Notes: generated by a model from the letters alone, not told the origin. Counted from the stretch's first letter, positions 43,039 through 53,996 are shown. The stretch: DNA of 64,000 nt from Teratosphaeria epicoccoides (GCA_021401465.1 JADDMT010000045.1:186001-250000); one strand, 5' to 3'. Numbers and translations are program-made.

Positions 43039-44287
43039 TCAATCATCGTCTTCCATCAACTCCGCCAGCTCAGCTTCTTCCTCAGCAGTCAGCATACCAC
43101 CTTCCCTCTTCTCAGCGCCTCCTGAAGACTCGTCATTTCCCTCCTTCTCATTCCTCACTTGCTCCATGTACTTCATCATCTCAATTTTGTGCAGGCTCCA
43201 CTGCCTTATTGTGCCATCGATGCTCACACTGACTACTTTTCTTCCACGATCCACCAATGCTAGTCCCGTGACTTCTTCAAAGTGCCCAGTATAAGTGCAC
43301 ACAAGCTCGCCTGAAGATGCATCCCACACACGCACCTCCTCGTCTCTACACGCGGTGACGATGGCTCCTGTGGCTCCCGATACAACAATATCTTTGACGA
43401 AGTCGCTGTGCTGCAGTATAGTCTCTGTCTCCCAAGCTCGACTCCTGATCAAATGCTTTGCCGTCCTGTCAGCTGACGCGGTCCATAGATCGCCTTCTTG
43501 ATCGAAAATGATCTTGTACACAGACGTCTCATGCGCAAGAATGGGCTTCTGAATGGATTCCGACAGTTCGTAAGAGGACTCTACACTGATGTGCCATCGA
43601 CGTATCTCCCGATCTGAGCTAGCACTGAACAACACAAAGGAGTCTTCAGGATCCAAGCAGCCTTCCGGTAGTGACAAGGGGTCAATGGCGAAGTCCTGAA
43701 GCGCTTTCGTGTGACCTTTGAGTTTATGGATAGCTTGACCATTGCCGAGATCCCAAACGATGATCTGCGCGTCTGCGCCTCCAGAAATGAGAAATGGCTG
43801 GCCATTCAGCGAGGTAGCGAGGAGACATTTTACGAAATCTGTATGTGACCTAGCGATCCTACGTTGCAAGAGTGGTGCCTTTGCCCCGGTATCCAATGGT
43901 CGAGTTTGAGCGCAGTAGATGTTCTGGTCCCAGCAGCCAGCGTATAGCGTTGAACCGATGGATGAGCAACTCAGGCTCGTCAGGGGTGCAGGCGCATTGA
44001 TGCTTGGTCTCGAGATCTCTGCGGACTGCAGGAGATTAGCAAAGTCGTTGAAGGATCAACTATTCTGCATCAAGACGAACTTTGAGGTCAACGCCTTTGA
44101 CCTGTCCGGCTGCTTCTGCTACGAAGATCGTTTCGGCCTTCGATGGGTCTTGGAGTACGGCCAAGATCTTCGACGGAAGTTTGATAGGGTCGCCATGCTT
44201 GTTCTTGGCCTTGGCTGCTTTGCGTTCGCTAGTTGCAAGCGATTCTGATGTCTGGAAGTAATGCCCTGGATCATTTGAGCGAGACAT
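43039..44287 (-). CDS. WD40 repeat protein of unknown function
   Basis: Two exons: 44287-44081 and 44025-43039 (55-nt intron; donor gttcgt is atypical, acceptor ctgcag), giving 397 residues. The first exon holds the start MSRSNDPGHYFQTSESLATS and KLPSKILAVLQDPS; the second opens SAEISRPSINAPAPLTSLSC. At least six WD-like blades are visible: STLYAGCWDQNIY, FLISGGADAQIIVWDLGNG, VLFSASSDREIRRWHIS, GDLWTASADRTAKHLIRS, AIVTACRDEEVRVWDASSG and KVVSVSIDGTIRQWSLHKIE, followed by an acidic tail (EEEAELAELMEDDD). Such propellers are scaffolds; the partner is unknown. An alternative donor (gtcaaa) slightly upstream would shorten exon 1 and should be checked. Confidence 0.82.
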
Positions 44288-46279
44288 GATGTTGGTGTGC
44301 CTTCGTCCGCAGTAATGTAGTGAATATCCGTGATAGGCAGGAGCGAAAAGCTTAGGAACGCGAAGATGCCACGCTAACAAAGCTTGCTTGAAAACATTCC
44401 GAGCGCGTAAATGTAGTTCTACGGGAGGTCGACATAGCACTCATCACCTGTACATGAAAGGATCTGTTTTTGAACAGCAACACCGCTCAAAAAGCACGGC
44501 GACAAAACATCAGCTCTCTGGTCGGACATCTGCCAACAATGCCACGCATCACTCCATGAAGCATATGATCTTGTGAAGGCGTATCAGGATCCGGCTGCGC
44601 CTTCCAACGGCAGAGTTTTGTACAGCGCCGCACCGGATAATCTTGTGCCGTTTCGAGGACGACTCGCGACCACTTGCAATCCCACGATGCTCAGCATGTG
44701 AATCGGCTCTTAGCTCAACCGCCCATCAAAGCATCCTGAATGGCCATTAAGCAGAGACATGGCGCCAGCGCCCGATGCAGATGATGAGCTCCCTCTCTGG
44801 CCTCCCCAACATATATAAATGTTAATATTGCGTGGCACGAGGTGCAACGCGAGAAGCCTTGCCCAGTTGTGACAGTTCTCGTTAAGCCTGGCCGTACTGA
44901 GACGATCGTCAATGCCGATTTTAGGAGGCTGATACGGCAGTACTGCGGGACACCGACCTTTTGTTCCGCCCGTCTGCGGAGGGCAATCCGGTCTATTGAC
45001 ACTTGCTGTGCTCTCTATGCTGCTTGTGCTGCTCGTCCGACTTGCCTTTGAAGGCGGATAGCTGTCGCATCGGTTCAGCGATGGATTTGAGACTGGAGCC
45101 GTGTGGAGTTGGAGCTTCGCCATCGCATCCTCCAGCGAATTCGGGGATTTGCTATGTGGCCGTTGAGACTGTGCTTGGCAAGTCGGTCTGCAACGACGAC
45201 GGGCTCTGGACGCCGCGCACGCCTCTTTAGTATCCGACAACCCGAAGAAAACTGTCACCAAATAAATACTTTGCTACCTGCACAGGATGGTATCAACCAG
45301 GGAAGGTTTTCTCTCGGAGAGCTACCTCCCAGATGTGCCAAGGGCATTTAGAGTGCTGCGTCAGTGGGAGCATACTGATGGTACTCTGACGTGGTCATGA
45401 CAACAATATTCCAAGAGGCAGATGATCTTGTTGTCTACGATCGGGACGTGCATGTGCATGGAGGCTCCTATATGGCTGGAGGCCCCAGAAGTGAATCCAG
45501 CCGGGCGCACGCTTAGACGAGCCGCTACAAGGCGGTAGCAAGCGCATAGCCGAAAGATGCCGAACTCTAAATCGGCTTGGCGTTAAGGAATTTCATGTTC
45601 AGGTGCCTGGGGATTGCAGTCACCAATGCAGCCGCAAAATATCTAACCACCAAGGGTAGTGCCTCCTTGTGGGATGAGTCGCGACTCCCACAACAAGTCA
45701 ACGCGGCTTAATCCTGAAGATGCATAGTTTATTTGCAATTCTGCGAGCCTTGCAACAGGACCCACGTTCCATACGATCTCGACGACCGGCTGTACCGCTC
45801 CACAGGAGATGGCGTCCTCCAAGGTGTTTGACCATTAGGTAGCGAATGTGCAGTGTGCGGTGGGATCGAGTCACAAATTACAGCCGAATCGTTTGGACTA
45901 GAACGCGCCTGAATAATCGAAGTGCGTGGTAGTCAACGTGTCAAGCTGACAATATAAGCCAACAAGGCAGCTATGTTCCTCAGCGACCGAGTTGAGGTTT
46001 AACACATCTCAGATGCGGCCAGACTTTCAGGTTTTCCAGACTGTGCAATTGCTTGAATAGTCTGCTTCATAACACCAAGTTTTCTGGGGTCAAATTCCTG
46101 GGAACATGTTCATTTGTCTTTGCCGCCTTGCCGTGGAACCGTTCGGCGAGCCTCAGGACCCGTCGAATTGCCTCAGAACTACCGGCAGTCCACGTGCAGT
46201 TGCAGCCGTGAACAGCCACGTGACCAAAGGAGGACAGCACGCAAGCCGCTTCAAGTCCACTCGTCGCAAGCAGGCGACC
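44288..46279. other. Gene-poor intergenic stretch
   Basis: One minus-strand ORF at 44710-45261 (183 residues) has a fungal-looking Ser/Thr-rich middle (SKASRTSSTSSIESTASVNR) but no known domain, so it remains a possible hypothetical gene only. The interval 45.36-46.28 kb has no meaningful ORF and looks like decayed or non-coding DNA. Confidence 0.35.
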
Positions 46280-46284
46280 AGATC

Positions 46285-47365
46285 GAGAGACTGGTATATC
46301 TCACCGCCCACGAGAACGCGAGCGTCAACACAGCCTCGGCTGCGGAGCGCAGGGTCTCTGGGTAGAAGAGCTGGCCGATGTGGGCGACAGCGCCGGTGCC
46401 TATATTGACGATCATTAGTCTACTGGTTGATAGAGTCTTCGGATAGCAACATACAGTCCGCCAGCGTGCTGCTCACGAGCACAATTGCGTTCATGTGAGC
46501 GAGGAAAGGGATGTGCTGGACGCGGCCATCGTAATGACCTGCAGAAATTAACTCGAAAGCTACCACGCCATCCGAAACCATGAATTTGATGCCTCTCAAA
46601 TAGGTGCTATTCCTACCACCTTGGGCGTGGTTCCCAGATTCGCTAATACCTGAGTAGACTCCGGTGGCGTTGGCGATCCAGATATCGACGGCAATTTCGG
46701 ACACAGGCTCGCAAGTGTCTACGTTCAGATATTGGACCTCGAGACAGAGATCTATACCCTTAATGACGGATCAAACAGTGTCAGCAGGTGCCGCGGACAG
46801 ATAGCACTTTACTCAAAAGCTGCTTACATGTAGCGAGCCTCTTCGACATTCTTGCGGATGGTCTCGCCCATAACGTAGTACGGACCGTCCGTCACCTAAG
46901 GCGGTCAGGTCAAGATGCAGGACGTGTTCGCAGCAACAACGGTACGTTTAGCGGTTTCAGGGTCTAACATGTCGATGCCAGTCATCTCGTGATTAACAGT
47001 TTCGTGTTCCTGCAGTGTGGCAAAATCACGACGATACTTCCTCGGCTGTGCAAAGTAAAATCAGCGCCATGCGTCCGCTGATTGATCAACGACACCTACT
47101 AGCAGTAATGTCTCGTGCCGCACGGAGCCGCTGAATGGCCTCAGGCGGCGTGCAATGGAGCGTTGGTTGGTTTTCAGTGCTTTGCTAAGCTTTCACACTT
47201 GTTGATCGAGTGTTCAGTATGGGCAGCCCAGGAATCTCGCGCCTTGATCTGGTTGGCAATCTCTCCATGATCATCACGATGCTCGCCAGGGTGAGCTGCC
47301 GCCATCAACGAAGCGCAGAGCGCAGACAGAAGTGCGTGGACCTTAGGGTTAGCGGCGTTTTCCAG
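46285..47365 (-). pseudogene. Decayed secreted intradiol ring-cleavage dioxygenase
   Basis: Collinear blocks on the minus strand match the fungal extracellular intradiol dioxygenase family. Near 47330-47200: a signal-like VHALLSALCASLMAAAHPGE followed by EIANQIKARDSWAAHTEHSI and KCESLAK, then a one-base frameshift into ALKTNQRSIARRLRPFSGSV. Near 47040-46900: RKYRRDFATLQEHETVNHEM and VVAANTSCILT, then two in-frame stops where the family has a short link, and VTDGPYYVMGETIRKNVEEA. After an intron-like gap: GIDLCLEVQYLNVDTCEPVS, VDIWIANATGVYSG, GIKFMVSDGVVAFELISAGH and YDGRVQHIPFLAH. After a further break: GAVAHIGQLFYPETLRSAAE. The first Tyr ligand is kept, but the HIH iron ligands read HIP. Stops, frameshifts and the lost ligand mark it as non-functional. 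Confidence 0.85.
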
Positions 47366-49533
47366 CCGTGATTGTAGAAACTGTAATGATACTGTGATGA
47401 GTCACGGGTTTGGTAACCTTGGAGCAGGCAGCTAGTATGATTGTATATCTCACCATCTTTCGACCAGGACTTGCACATCTATCCGGAGACAATTCTCAAT
47501 GTGTTGTCGCACTTTGAACATCTCAGTGTTTGCTTGCACAGACCTGTACGTCTGTGCAAACCGTTCAATCAATCACGGCCTTCGCTGTGATTAGCAAGCA
47601 GATACAGCCATCAGTGAAATGGCTCTCAATGCAGGCTCCATTGTATCTGCTACTCGGGCGTCTCCAGAAGGCGAAGCTCTGCTAGGCTGGCGACCTCAGA
47701 GCCATCAATGAGACTTAGGAGTAGTTATGACGAATCACCAAAGTAGTGTTAGCCGTTAGTCCTGCCCACTCGTTGTCATCGCGCACGATTCCCGCTATTT
47801 GGACGCGCCTCTGCTTCGAGTCGCGGGCTCTTGCAATGTGCCGTTGCCACAGATGAAGTCGTCGTCGTCAACAAGTGGCAGGGCTTGGCAGGTTAATTTT
47901 CGGGGCAGCTTCCAGGTTCCAACCTGCGGCGCGACTTCTGCCGCTCGTCGTCAAGAGTTCATGTTGGCAGGCCTCAGAAGAGGACCTCTATGCCATGATT
48001 GCTATTGAGTTTTGCACTACCTCGGCACGAATGTAGACCATATTTACCACTTGCTGTGTCCAGTATGATGTGGAACGTCGATCTAGTATGGCAGATGTCG
48101 TTCTGCTGATGTTGCTGCCCAGTGCCGGAGATAGGCTCCGGCGTAACAACCAGTGCATATGTGGACGTTAGGGCGTCATCGCCTAAGATTGCTATTGCGT
48201 ACAGCGAGAGTGCGTACTCTGTTCGGCTGCGGTCGAGCCCTTCCGGCCGCTGCTTTGGTTCCATTTCTCTTGCGAGGGGTGAAAACGAGGACGTGGCGTC
48301 AGTGGTAGCAAAGGATGTAGGGCCCGAAAGAGGCGCTTGCGAGTATCTCCGTTACGACAGCGTGCCGCTGTTGACGTCCCTCGGGATATCACCATGTTGG
48401 TCTTGACGAGGAAGAGACAACGGGAGTGTGAATGGATGCATCATAGCTGTTTGTCGCCGGACTCGTCTGAAGGGGAGGGGCTTGAATGCGGTTTTCTGCA
48501 CCCTTGGGAACCTCGATTCCTGACCATACCATGACAATGATGGGCTCTATCCAACGGCCGGCGCCCCCCGGAACACCAGGAATCTGTAGTTATTCTCGAG
48601 ATCACCTGCAAGTTGCATGAAGCGGTCCTGCTTCAGCTAACTCCTAGAGGTACATCCATGATGATGGACCACTCAGGCTTTCACGGCAGAAGCACTTTGG
48701 ACGGCTATATCTCAATGTATGCGGCTTTCGCCCATACAGCTCGTGCGATTGATTTGGGCTGGCGGCCGATGCCCTTGTCGCGAATTGGTGCACATTTCTG
48801 CAGACCTCCGATCACCCTGCACGCATTGCAGGCCTAAACACGGCTGTTGGCAATGTGGGCGTTGCTGGTATGCCTTCTCAAGACATGTGGATATGGTGTG
48901 CGCGCGCACAGCCAGAGGCCCAGAGTTCCTGCAGAGACAATACTAGGCAGTCTGAGCAGGTCTTTTGGTCCGTGAAGAAGTGTTCCATGAGCTGATGTGG
49001 GGACTTAGCGAGGCAGTACAGGCTGCTCTCAGTGCACGTCCAGGCCTTCGACAGGAGCGATGCAGGCCTGAAAATTAGTGCACCGGCCAAGCAAAGCACT
49101 GCGAAGGCTAGACGGGTCTGTTTGTATTGCAAATAATGGGCGCATGCTGAGATCCAGACATACCAGGGGCAACGGGTCGTGTCGTATGCCTCTACATCGA
49201 AGGCCACATGCCCAACGCTGGACATGAAGCTCCCAGCCGCGCGAAGGATGTTCGATACTGCTGGATGGGAGAACAGATGACTCACGGACTGACCGATCTA
49301 TCATGTTGATCGCAGGTGGACATGACTCAGTAAGTTCAGCTAAGGCCGTGTACCTGCATACTAGTACCATATTCTGGAGGGTATGAGCTCTTGGGTGGAC
49401 CGCGGGCGTTTCTGACACACAATTGCGTAGCCGAACACCAACGTTATAATGAGAGGTCTGTTTCCACAATCCTGCTTTCTAAGCATAGCTTTGTAGCACA
49501 TTACTCCCCAGTCCTCGGTCGATATTATCTGAG
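47366..49533. other. Gene-poor intergenic stretch
   Basis: Short ORFs (47974-48264 minus, 48613-48837 plus, 49029-49469 minus) show no conserved motif or splice structure. No RNA gene or mobile-element protein is recognised. This is probably decayed accessory DNA flanking the dioxygenase remnant. Confidence 0.4.
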
Positions 49534-51066
49534 ATGCCTTTCTTCAGGTCTCAGACGCCGTACTCTCGTGGACGAAAACGCTCTCAGGATCTTAATCACA
49601 TTGATTACTATAGCGATTATAACGAAACGAAAGAGAGCACACCCAAACAGACTCTCTACGAGACTACTGATGAGCCCAGAAACACCGCACAGGAAAGCTT
49701 ACCGCACGAGGATTCTCGCAATAATGAGCCCAAGGGCATTTCCGGCCCCGCCCAGGATCCGTTGGGCACGGTACTAAGCGTTCCCAACGGCGACGCGGCG
49801 CCAACAAAGCAATCCAACGGCCGGTCGGAGCCAACGACGCGATCCACTGGCAGAGCGGAGCCAACGACGCAATCCACTGGCAAAGCGGAGCTAACGACGC
49901 AATCCACTGGCAGAGCGGAGCCAACGACGCGATCCACTGGCAGAGCGGAGCCAACGACGCAATCCACTGGGAAAGCGGAGCCAACGACGCAATCTACTGG
50001 CAGAGCGGAGCCAACGACGCGATCCACTGGTAGAGCGGAGCCAACGACGCAATCCACTGGCAGAGCGGAGCCAACGACGCGATCCACTGGCAGAGCGGAG
50101 CCAACGACGCGATCCACTGGTAGAGCGGAGCCAACGACGCAATCCACTGGCAGAGCGGAGCCAACGACGCAATCCACTGGCAGAGCGGAGCCAACGACGC
50201 GATCCACTGGCAGAGCGGAAAACACTTCGAGCTCGAAATCACAAAACGGAATGGCGCATACAGCACCAACGAATTCTAACGAAAGGAAGGAAGATAAGCA
50301 AAGGCAACCATCGAATGTAGATTTCAGAGATTCCTCCAATGCAAGAAACCAGCCAGACACGCGGTACGACCAAGCTGCAAGAGATCAGCCGACCCAAGAG
50401 CCGATGGAATTTGGGAGTATGGGCCAGGGTGGTGCAGAGCAGGGCAAGGCTGAGGATGCTCCGGTGGATGAAATCGGGGATGATGTTGCAGAGCAACCGG
50501 AAACTCCAGCCTACCGCGGATTCGATCCTTTGAGCATCGCAACGTCGCCAGGTAGCTATCACATTTCGTCGGAGGGTAACAGTGCTCTCGGATATTTCGG
50601 CTCTGCGCCGCCTGCCAATGAGTCTGCCCCAGCTGGCAAGAGGGAGAGCATAGGTGAACCGATTGCTGTCAACTTGAATCATTGCCGTGCGGGCAAGCCG
50701 AACAGACGCGGCAAGCCTACGGTTGGGAAGCTGAAACGACAAGTTCGTGACTATGTCATACTGCCAGATACCAGGACGTATACGGATATTGGTGGCTTCC
50801 TGGTGGGCAGAGTAGAGATTCGATACGGAATCAAGCTGCCAATCGAGGACATCAAGGCTATCGCTTTGACGAAAGGCGAGCCGGGCGAAGGTGTAGAAAT
50901 CGTTGATGACGAGACTTGGAAGGCTGCGAGGAAGATGTTGGAGAGAGGTGAAAGAGGTGGCGGTGAGGAGAGGACACGGGACTCGACTGGCCGGGAAGCC
51001 GACTTGGAGCTCTGGTTTGTGACCGGGAGGGAAGAGGGCGAGTCAAGGAAGTGTATGATTATGTAG
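49534..51066 (+). CDS. Repeat protein with 10-residue tandem units and C-terminal CaaX-like box
   Basis: A single 510-residue frame starting MPFFRSQTPYSRGRKRSQDL; the start is the first ATG, with no signal peptide or membrane helix. Residues about 93-232 are 14 consecutive copies of a ten-residue unit, consensus STGRAEPTT(Q/R), encoded by a 30-bp minisatellite. A disordered acidic region follows, then a compact C-terminal part (residues about 395-490) including RQVRDYVILPDTRTYTDIGG, FLVGRVEIRYGIKLPIEDIK and ADLELWFVTGREEGES. The protein ends KCMIM, where CMIM fits a C-a-a-X prenylation box, suggesting farnesylation and membrane attachment; this is inference. I do not recognise the C-terminal domain. 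Repeat number is likely to vary between strains. Confidence 0.75.
   Translation: MPFFRSQTPYSRGRKRSQDLNHIDYYSDYNETKESTPKQTLYETTDEPRNTAQESLPHEDSRNNEPKGISGPAQDPLGTVLSVPNGDAAPTKQSNGRSEPTTRSTGRAEPTTQSTGKAELTTQSTGRAEPTTRSTGRAEPTTQSTGKAEPTTQSTGRAEPTTRSTGRAEPTTQSTGRAEPTTRSTGRAEPTTRSTGRAEPTTQSTGRAEPTTQSTGRAEPTTRSTGRAENTSSSKSQNGMAHTAPTNSNERKEDKQRQPSNVDFRDSSNARNQPDTRYDQAARDQPTQEPMEFGSMGQGGAEQGKAEDAPVDEIGDDVAEQPETPAYRGFDPLSIATSPGSYHISSEGNSALGYFGSAPPANESAPAGKRESIGEPIAVNLNHCRAGKPNRRGKPTVGKLKRQVRDYVILPDTRTYTDIGGFLVGRVEIRYGIKLPIEDIKAIALTKGEPGEGVEIVDDETWKAARKMLERGERGGGEERTRDSTGREADLELWFVTGREEGESRKCMIM
49813..50230 (+). repeat. 30-bp coding minisatellite (about 14 units)
   Basis: Units read GAGCCAACGACGCAATCCAC followed by TGGCAGAGCG, two per 60-base line from 49.81 to 50.22 kb. 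Internal copies are almost identical; differences are CAA/CGA (Gln/Arg), AGA/AAA (Arg/Lys), silent GGC/GGT/GGG, and one CCA to CTA (Pro to Leu). The first and last units are more diverged, as usual for unequal crossing-over or slippage. Confidence 0.95.
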
Positions 51067-52092
51067 GGAGCTCGGCGACGCCCAAGGCCTGTCCAGCGAC
51101 TGACGCTTCAGGTACTGATGGTCAGTTCGCGGAGCTCTACATCATGACTCATGATTGGCTTCATGGTCAGCATGCCAAGACAAAGCTGAGTTGCCGACTA
51201 AGAAGTATAACTTTTGGACCTACGATCTCTTGTCACCTACCACACCCTACAAGACCATCGAGGCCAGCGCTGCTAAGCCAACATACCGCACCCGTAACAA
51301 GGCAGCAGTCGCCTGTCGCATCAACACGTACCAGCAACCATGGGCGACGCCAAGGACCAGCCATCGGACCATTCTTCACTTTTTAAACCTGGCCCAGGTG
51401 ACCAGCATTGCAAGGTCACTGTCGGCAAGCTCGTTGGAAGCATTCCGGACATCGTCGTGCTGGCATTCACTGACTCGCGTGAAACCATGGGCAAGTTCAT
51501 CATACAGACGGATACCGGACCAGGTCTTGTCGCGGTTTCAAGCCAATCGCGGCTGTAACCCTGCATCTCACTTTCATAGGCCAAGACCCGCCTCACGTAG
51601 CTTCCAAGACTGCTATTCCCACGGTCATCCGCCGTCGTGCCGTACTACAGGGAATCATACCTACAGTCTGCTAGGAAGCCCTTTCACAAGCTCAGTATGC
51701 TTTTCGGTCGCTCGAAGCACAACCAATGGCAACGTCCGACAGATTGCCTCATCCTTCACAAACTTGTAACGAGCCAAGAAGGGTTACGTCTGCGCGGAGA
51801 CGTCCTTTACTTCGTGCCGTTTGGCATATTGCCAAGTTTGAGGCGGACGGCTGGCGAGGATTTTCCACCAATGATGGCACCATGGTCCGTCCTATGTCTT
51901 CTGCTCACGGAGGCCGGCATCGAAACGTTGCTTTCCTTGAAGATGCAGTCGACGATATATAAATACGTCTCAGTCGCCGATGCTCCTTGCCATCGCAAAT
52001 GGAAAAGAATTACCTCTATCTTCACGACAGCAGAAAACCACTCTTGAAATTATCAAAGCCAGTCCATATCCAGCGAATCTTCACACTTACTG
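51067..52092. other. Intergenic region with one weak ORF
   Basis: A plus-strand ORF at 51340-51558 (MGDAKDQPSDHSSLFKPGPG, then HCKVTVGKLVGSIPDIVVLA) has an ordered-looking start and a possible 57-nt intron after GACCAG near 51520 (gtcttg...ttcatag). The spliced frame soon stops, and I cannot assign a family. It may be a small gene or a fragment. Confidence 0.3.
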
Positions 52093-52377
52093 ATGAAGAT
52101 GGTGCCCACCACTCTCCGCATCCTCGCACTCGCAATCCTCTCAGTCAAGTCAGCTCTGGCGAGTTGCGAGTACACCCCGAATTGCAATTCCGTCCCTCCC
52201 GGCACAGGGTGCTCGATCAACTGCGTGAGTCCAATCATACCTCCCCCTCACGTCCGGAGTTATCGTAGACTGTGCTGATGTGGGTTTCCTGTGCAGGACG
52301 GGGTGACTGGATCTGGGTTTTGCGTGCCGAATCTTAGCGGATCTGGATTCTATTGCGGCAATGATGGAGGAGGATGA
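52093..52377 (+). CDS. Small secreted cysteine-rich protein
   Basis: Two exons: 52093-52224 and 52297-52377 (72-nt intron gtgagt...gtgcag, phase 0), giving 70 residues. A hydrophobic signal peptide (MKMVPTTLRILALAILSVKS, cleavage likely after ALA) is followed by a mature part of about 46 residues with six cysteines: SCEYTPNCNSVPPGTGCSIN, CDGVTGSGFCVPNL, SGSGFYCGNDGGG. Six cysteines in so short a protein suggest three disulphides and an apoplastic location, as for fungal effectors or antimicrobial-type peptides. No named family is recognised. A signal-peptide-like relative starts at 52674. Confidence 0.7.
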
Positions 52378-52673
52378 GGCAAACCTTTCCGATAAGAAAT
52401 GCCGGTGAGGGCAGGGCTGCTGAAGGGGAGTAGTCCGTGGATCGGACGAGCTGGTGAAGGTGGCGAAACGGGCCGTCAATGTCTTGTGCACGCGAAGGCC
52501 GGTCTTGAAGTACTGCTTGCGATCTTCCATCATGCCGATGCCCGTATTCAGCAATGTGTTGGTCGCCAACCCTACTTCTCATTAGTCTTGTGCATGAGCG
52601 AAACCTTTCCTGCTATCGCACGAGAGCACGTCCGCAGCCACTGGACGACAGCACATACAACCAAACCCGCTTT

Positions 52674-52928
52674 ATGATCAACAACCTCCTTTGCATCCTC
52701 GCACTTGCGATCCTCGTAGCATCGGCTGCTCTGGTCTGCACTTACATCTCCAATCGTGGCGTAGAATGCCGATCCCTCTGTACAAGTTGTGGCGAATACC
52801 TGGAGGCTGAGATGCGCCTTTGCCAACGAATCAGAAAAAGCGCTGATAGCAAGTCCCGTAAGCAGGACGGGTACCGGCAACGAGCATTGCCATGTACAGC
52901 CACCCGAAGGGTATCGGAGCCCGTGTGA
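52674..52928 (+). CDS. Possible decayed paralogue of the small secreted protein
   Basis: From ATG 52674 the ORF begins MINNLLCILALAILVASAAL; its signal-peptide DNA closely resembles that of the 52093 gene (tgcatcctcgcacttgcgatcctc versus cgcatcctcgcactcgcaatcctc). The next residues VCTYISNRGVECRSLCTSCG keep several cysteines. After that the frame runs into a basic, non-cysteine tail (SKSRKQDGYRQ), probably because the exon end or second exon is not recognised or is lost. It is therefore either a misread two-exon gene or a degenerate duplicate. Confidence 0.4.
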   Translation: MINNLLCILALAILVASAALVCTYISNRGVECRSLCTSCGEYLEAEMRLCQRIRKSADSKSRKQDGYRQRALPCTATRRVSEPV

Positions 52929-53475
52929 AAGCTGGGCCCCACCGATGAGGATAATCGATTGGAAGCATGCTCCGTGGCTGTGGAAAGAGCTGTCGCGCTT
53001 TCATTCTTGTTCCCGAGAGCCCAGAATGCAAAGATCGTCACCAAGCATGACTACCGAGCTGCTTCGTTCTCTGCTGATGAGCCTCCTGATCACTATGGCA
53101 TTCGCTTGAATGTGTCTCACATTCTGGCACCATTCGATCGGCCCCTCACTCAAAGGCACATTCGCGTGCCTACCCGAACATCTACCAGTCCCCCCGCCGT
53201 TTCACTCGCTTGTCGAGGTCCAGAATCCCGTGAATCAAAAAATCTTGACATCCGTGGCATCTCCCTTAGCCTCGCAAATGAACCTCTTCCAACAGCTGAG
53301 CGCTTGTCCGAATATTAACCCATCACTGCCCAAGCCCGGCTGTCTTACTCGGCGTCGGGACGATCTGTCCAATCGAAAGATCTCGACACCTATAACATCC
53401 TCCCAGGCCCGCTTCCGACAGGCCTCAACAATACATTCACGTCACCTGCGCCACCTCAACGACAGATTTCTCAAG
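52929..53475. other. Intergenic region within the secreted-protein cluster
   Basis: No signal peptide or cysteine pattern like that of its neighbours is found. The short ORFs here appear to be chance. Confidence 0.35.
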
Positions 53476-53996
53476 ATGCAACACTCCGCCATCACAGCCA
53501 CAATGCTGCTCCTCGCCGTCACAGTCTTTACTCAAGAAGACCACACGCGCTACTATCAATGCCGCTGCCTCACCATCGATTACCTGGATTCCGACGATGC
53601 CACGGCAGGGGCCTGCGATGAGTACGAAAAGGCGCACGCATACCAGGGCCACTATGTTAAAGAGACCGTCCAACCGTACGCCGGCAGTAATAGCGTCATG
53701 CACTGCCGGACGAAGTCGGGACTTGGAATCGACTACAGCGACTTCAACTGTAAGCAACACCCCAGCATTTCGCCGGTACTCAGTGTCCCCGTCACGTCCG
53801 GTCAGGATGTCGGCTTGGGATTTGTGGAATGAATGCTTTCGATTGCTGTGTCCAAGCTGTGAACGTATTGTCAACGGGTTGACTGATAGGAGCTTTGAGA
53901 CTCTGGAAACCAGACGTTTGACTGACATGCTACTTGTTGCCTCTAGATGAGTGTCGGCGGACCGGCAATGGCTGGTGGCAAATCTGTACTTCGTGA
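53476..53996 (+). CDS. Small secreted cysteine-rich protein, tandem family member A
   Basis: Two exons: 53476-53749 and 53947-53996 (197-nt intron gtaagc...ctctag, phase 1), giving 107 residues. MQHSAITATMLLLAVTVFTQ is a signal peptide. The mature protein has cysteines in YYQCRCLTIDYLDS, TAGACDEYEKAHAYQGHYVK, SVMHCRTKSGLGID and, in the 50-nt second exon, YECRRTGNGWWQICTS. The same intron phase, second-exon length and cysteine order occur in the neighbour at 54270, showing duplication. Secretion is likely; function is unknown. The unspliced frame would stop at 53830. Confidence 0.72.

Noticed and set aside
49813..50230. Repeat array considered as a CRISPR
   Set aside because: Units are contiguous without spacers, encode protein in frame, and the genome is eukaryotic.
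49656..50360. Minus-strand ORFs across the minisatellite (repeats such as SALPVDCVVG)
   Set aside because: A 30-bp repeat keeps all six frames periodic; only the plus frame extends into non-repeat ordered sequence on both sides.
51340..51558. Possible small proteasome-assembly-chaperone-like (PAC3) protein
   Set aside because: The phrase around KVTVGKLVGSIPDIVVLAFT is only loosely similar, and the proposed spliced frame soon stops; not enough to assign a family.
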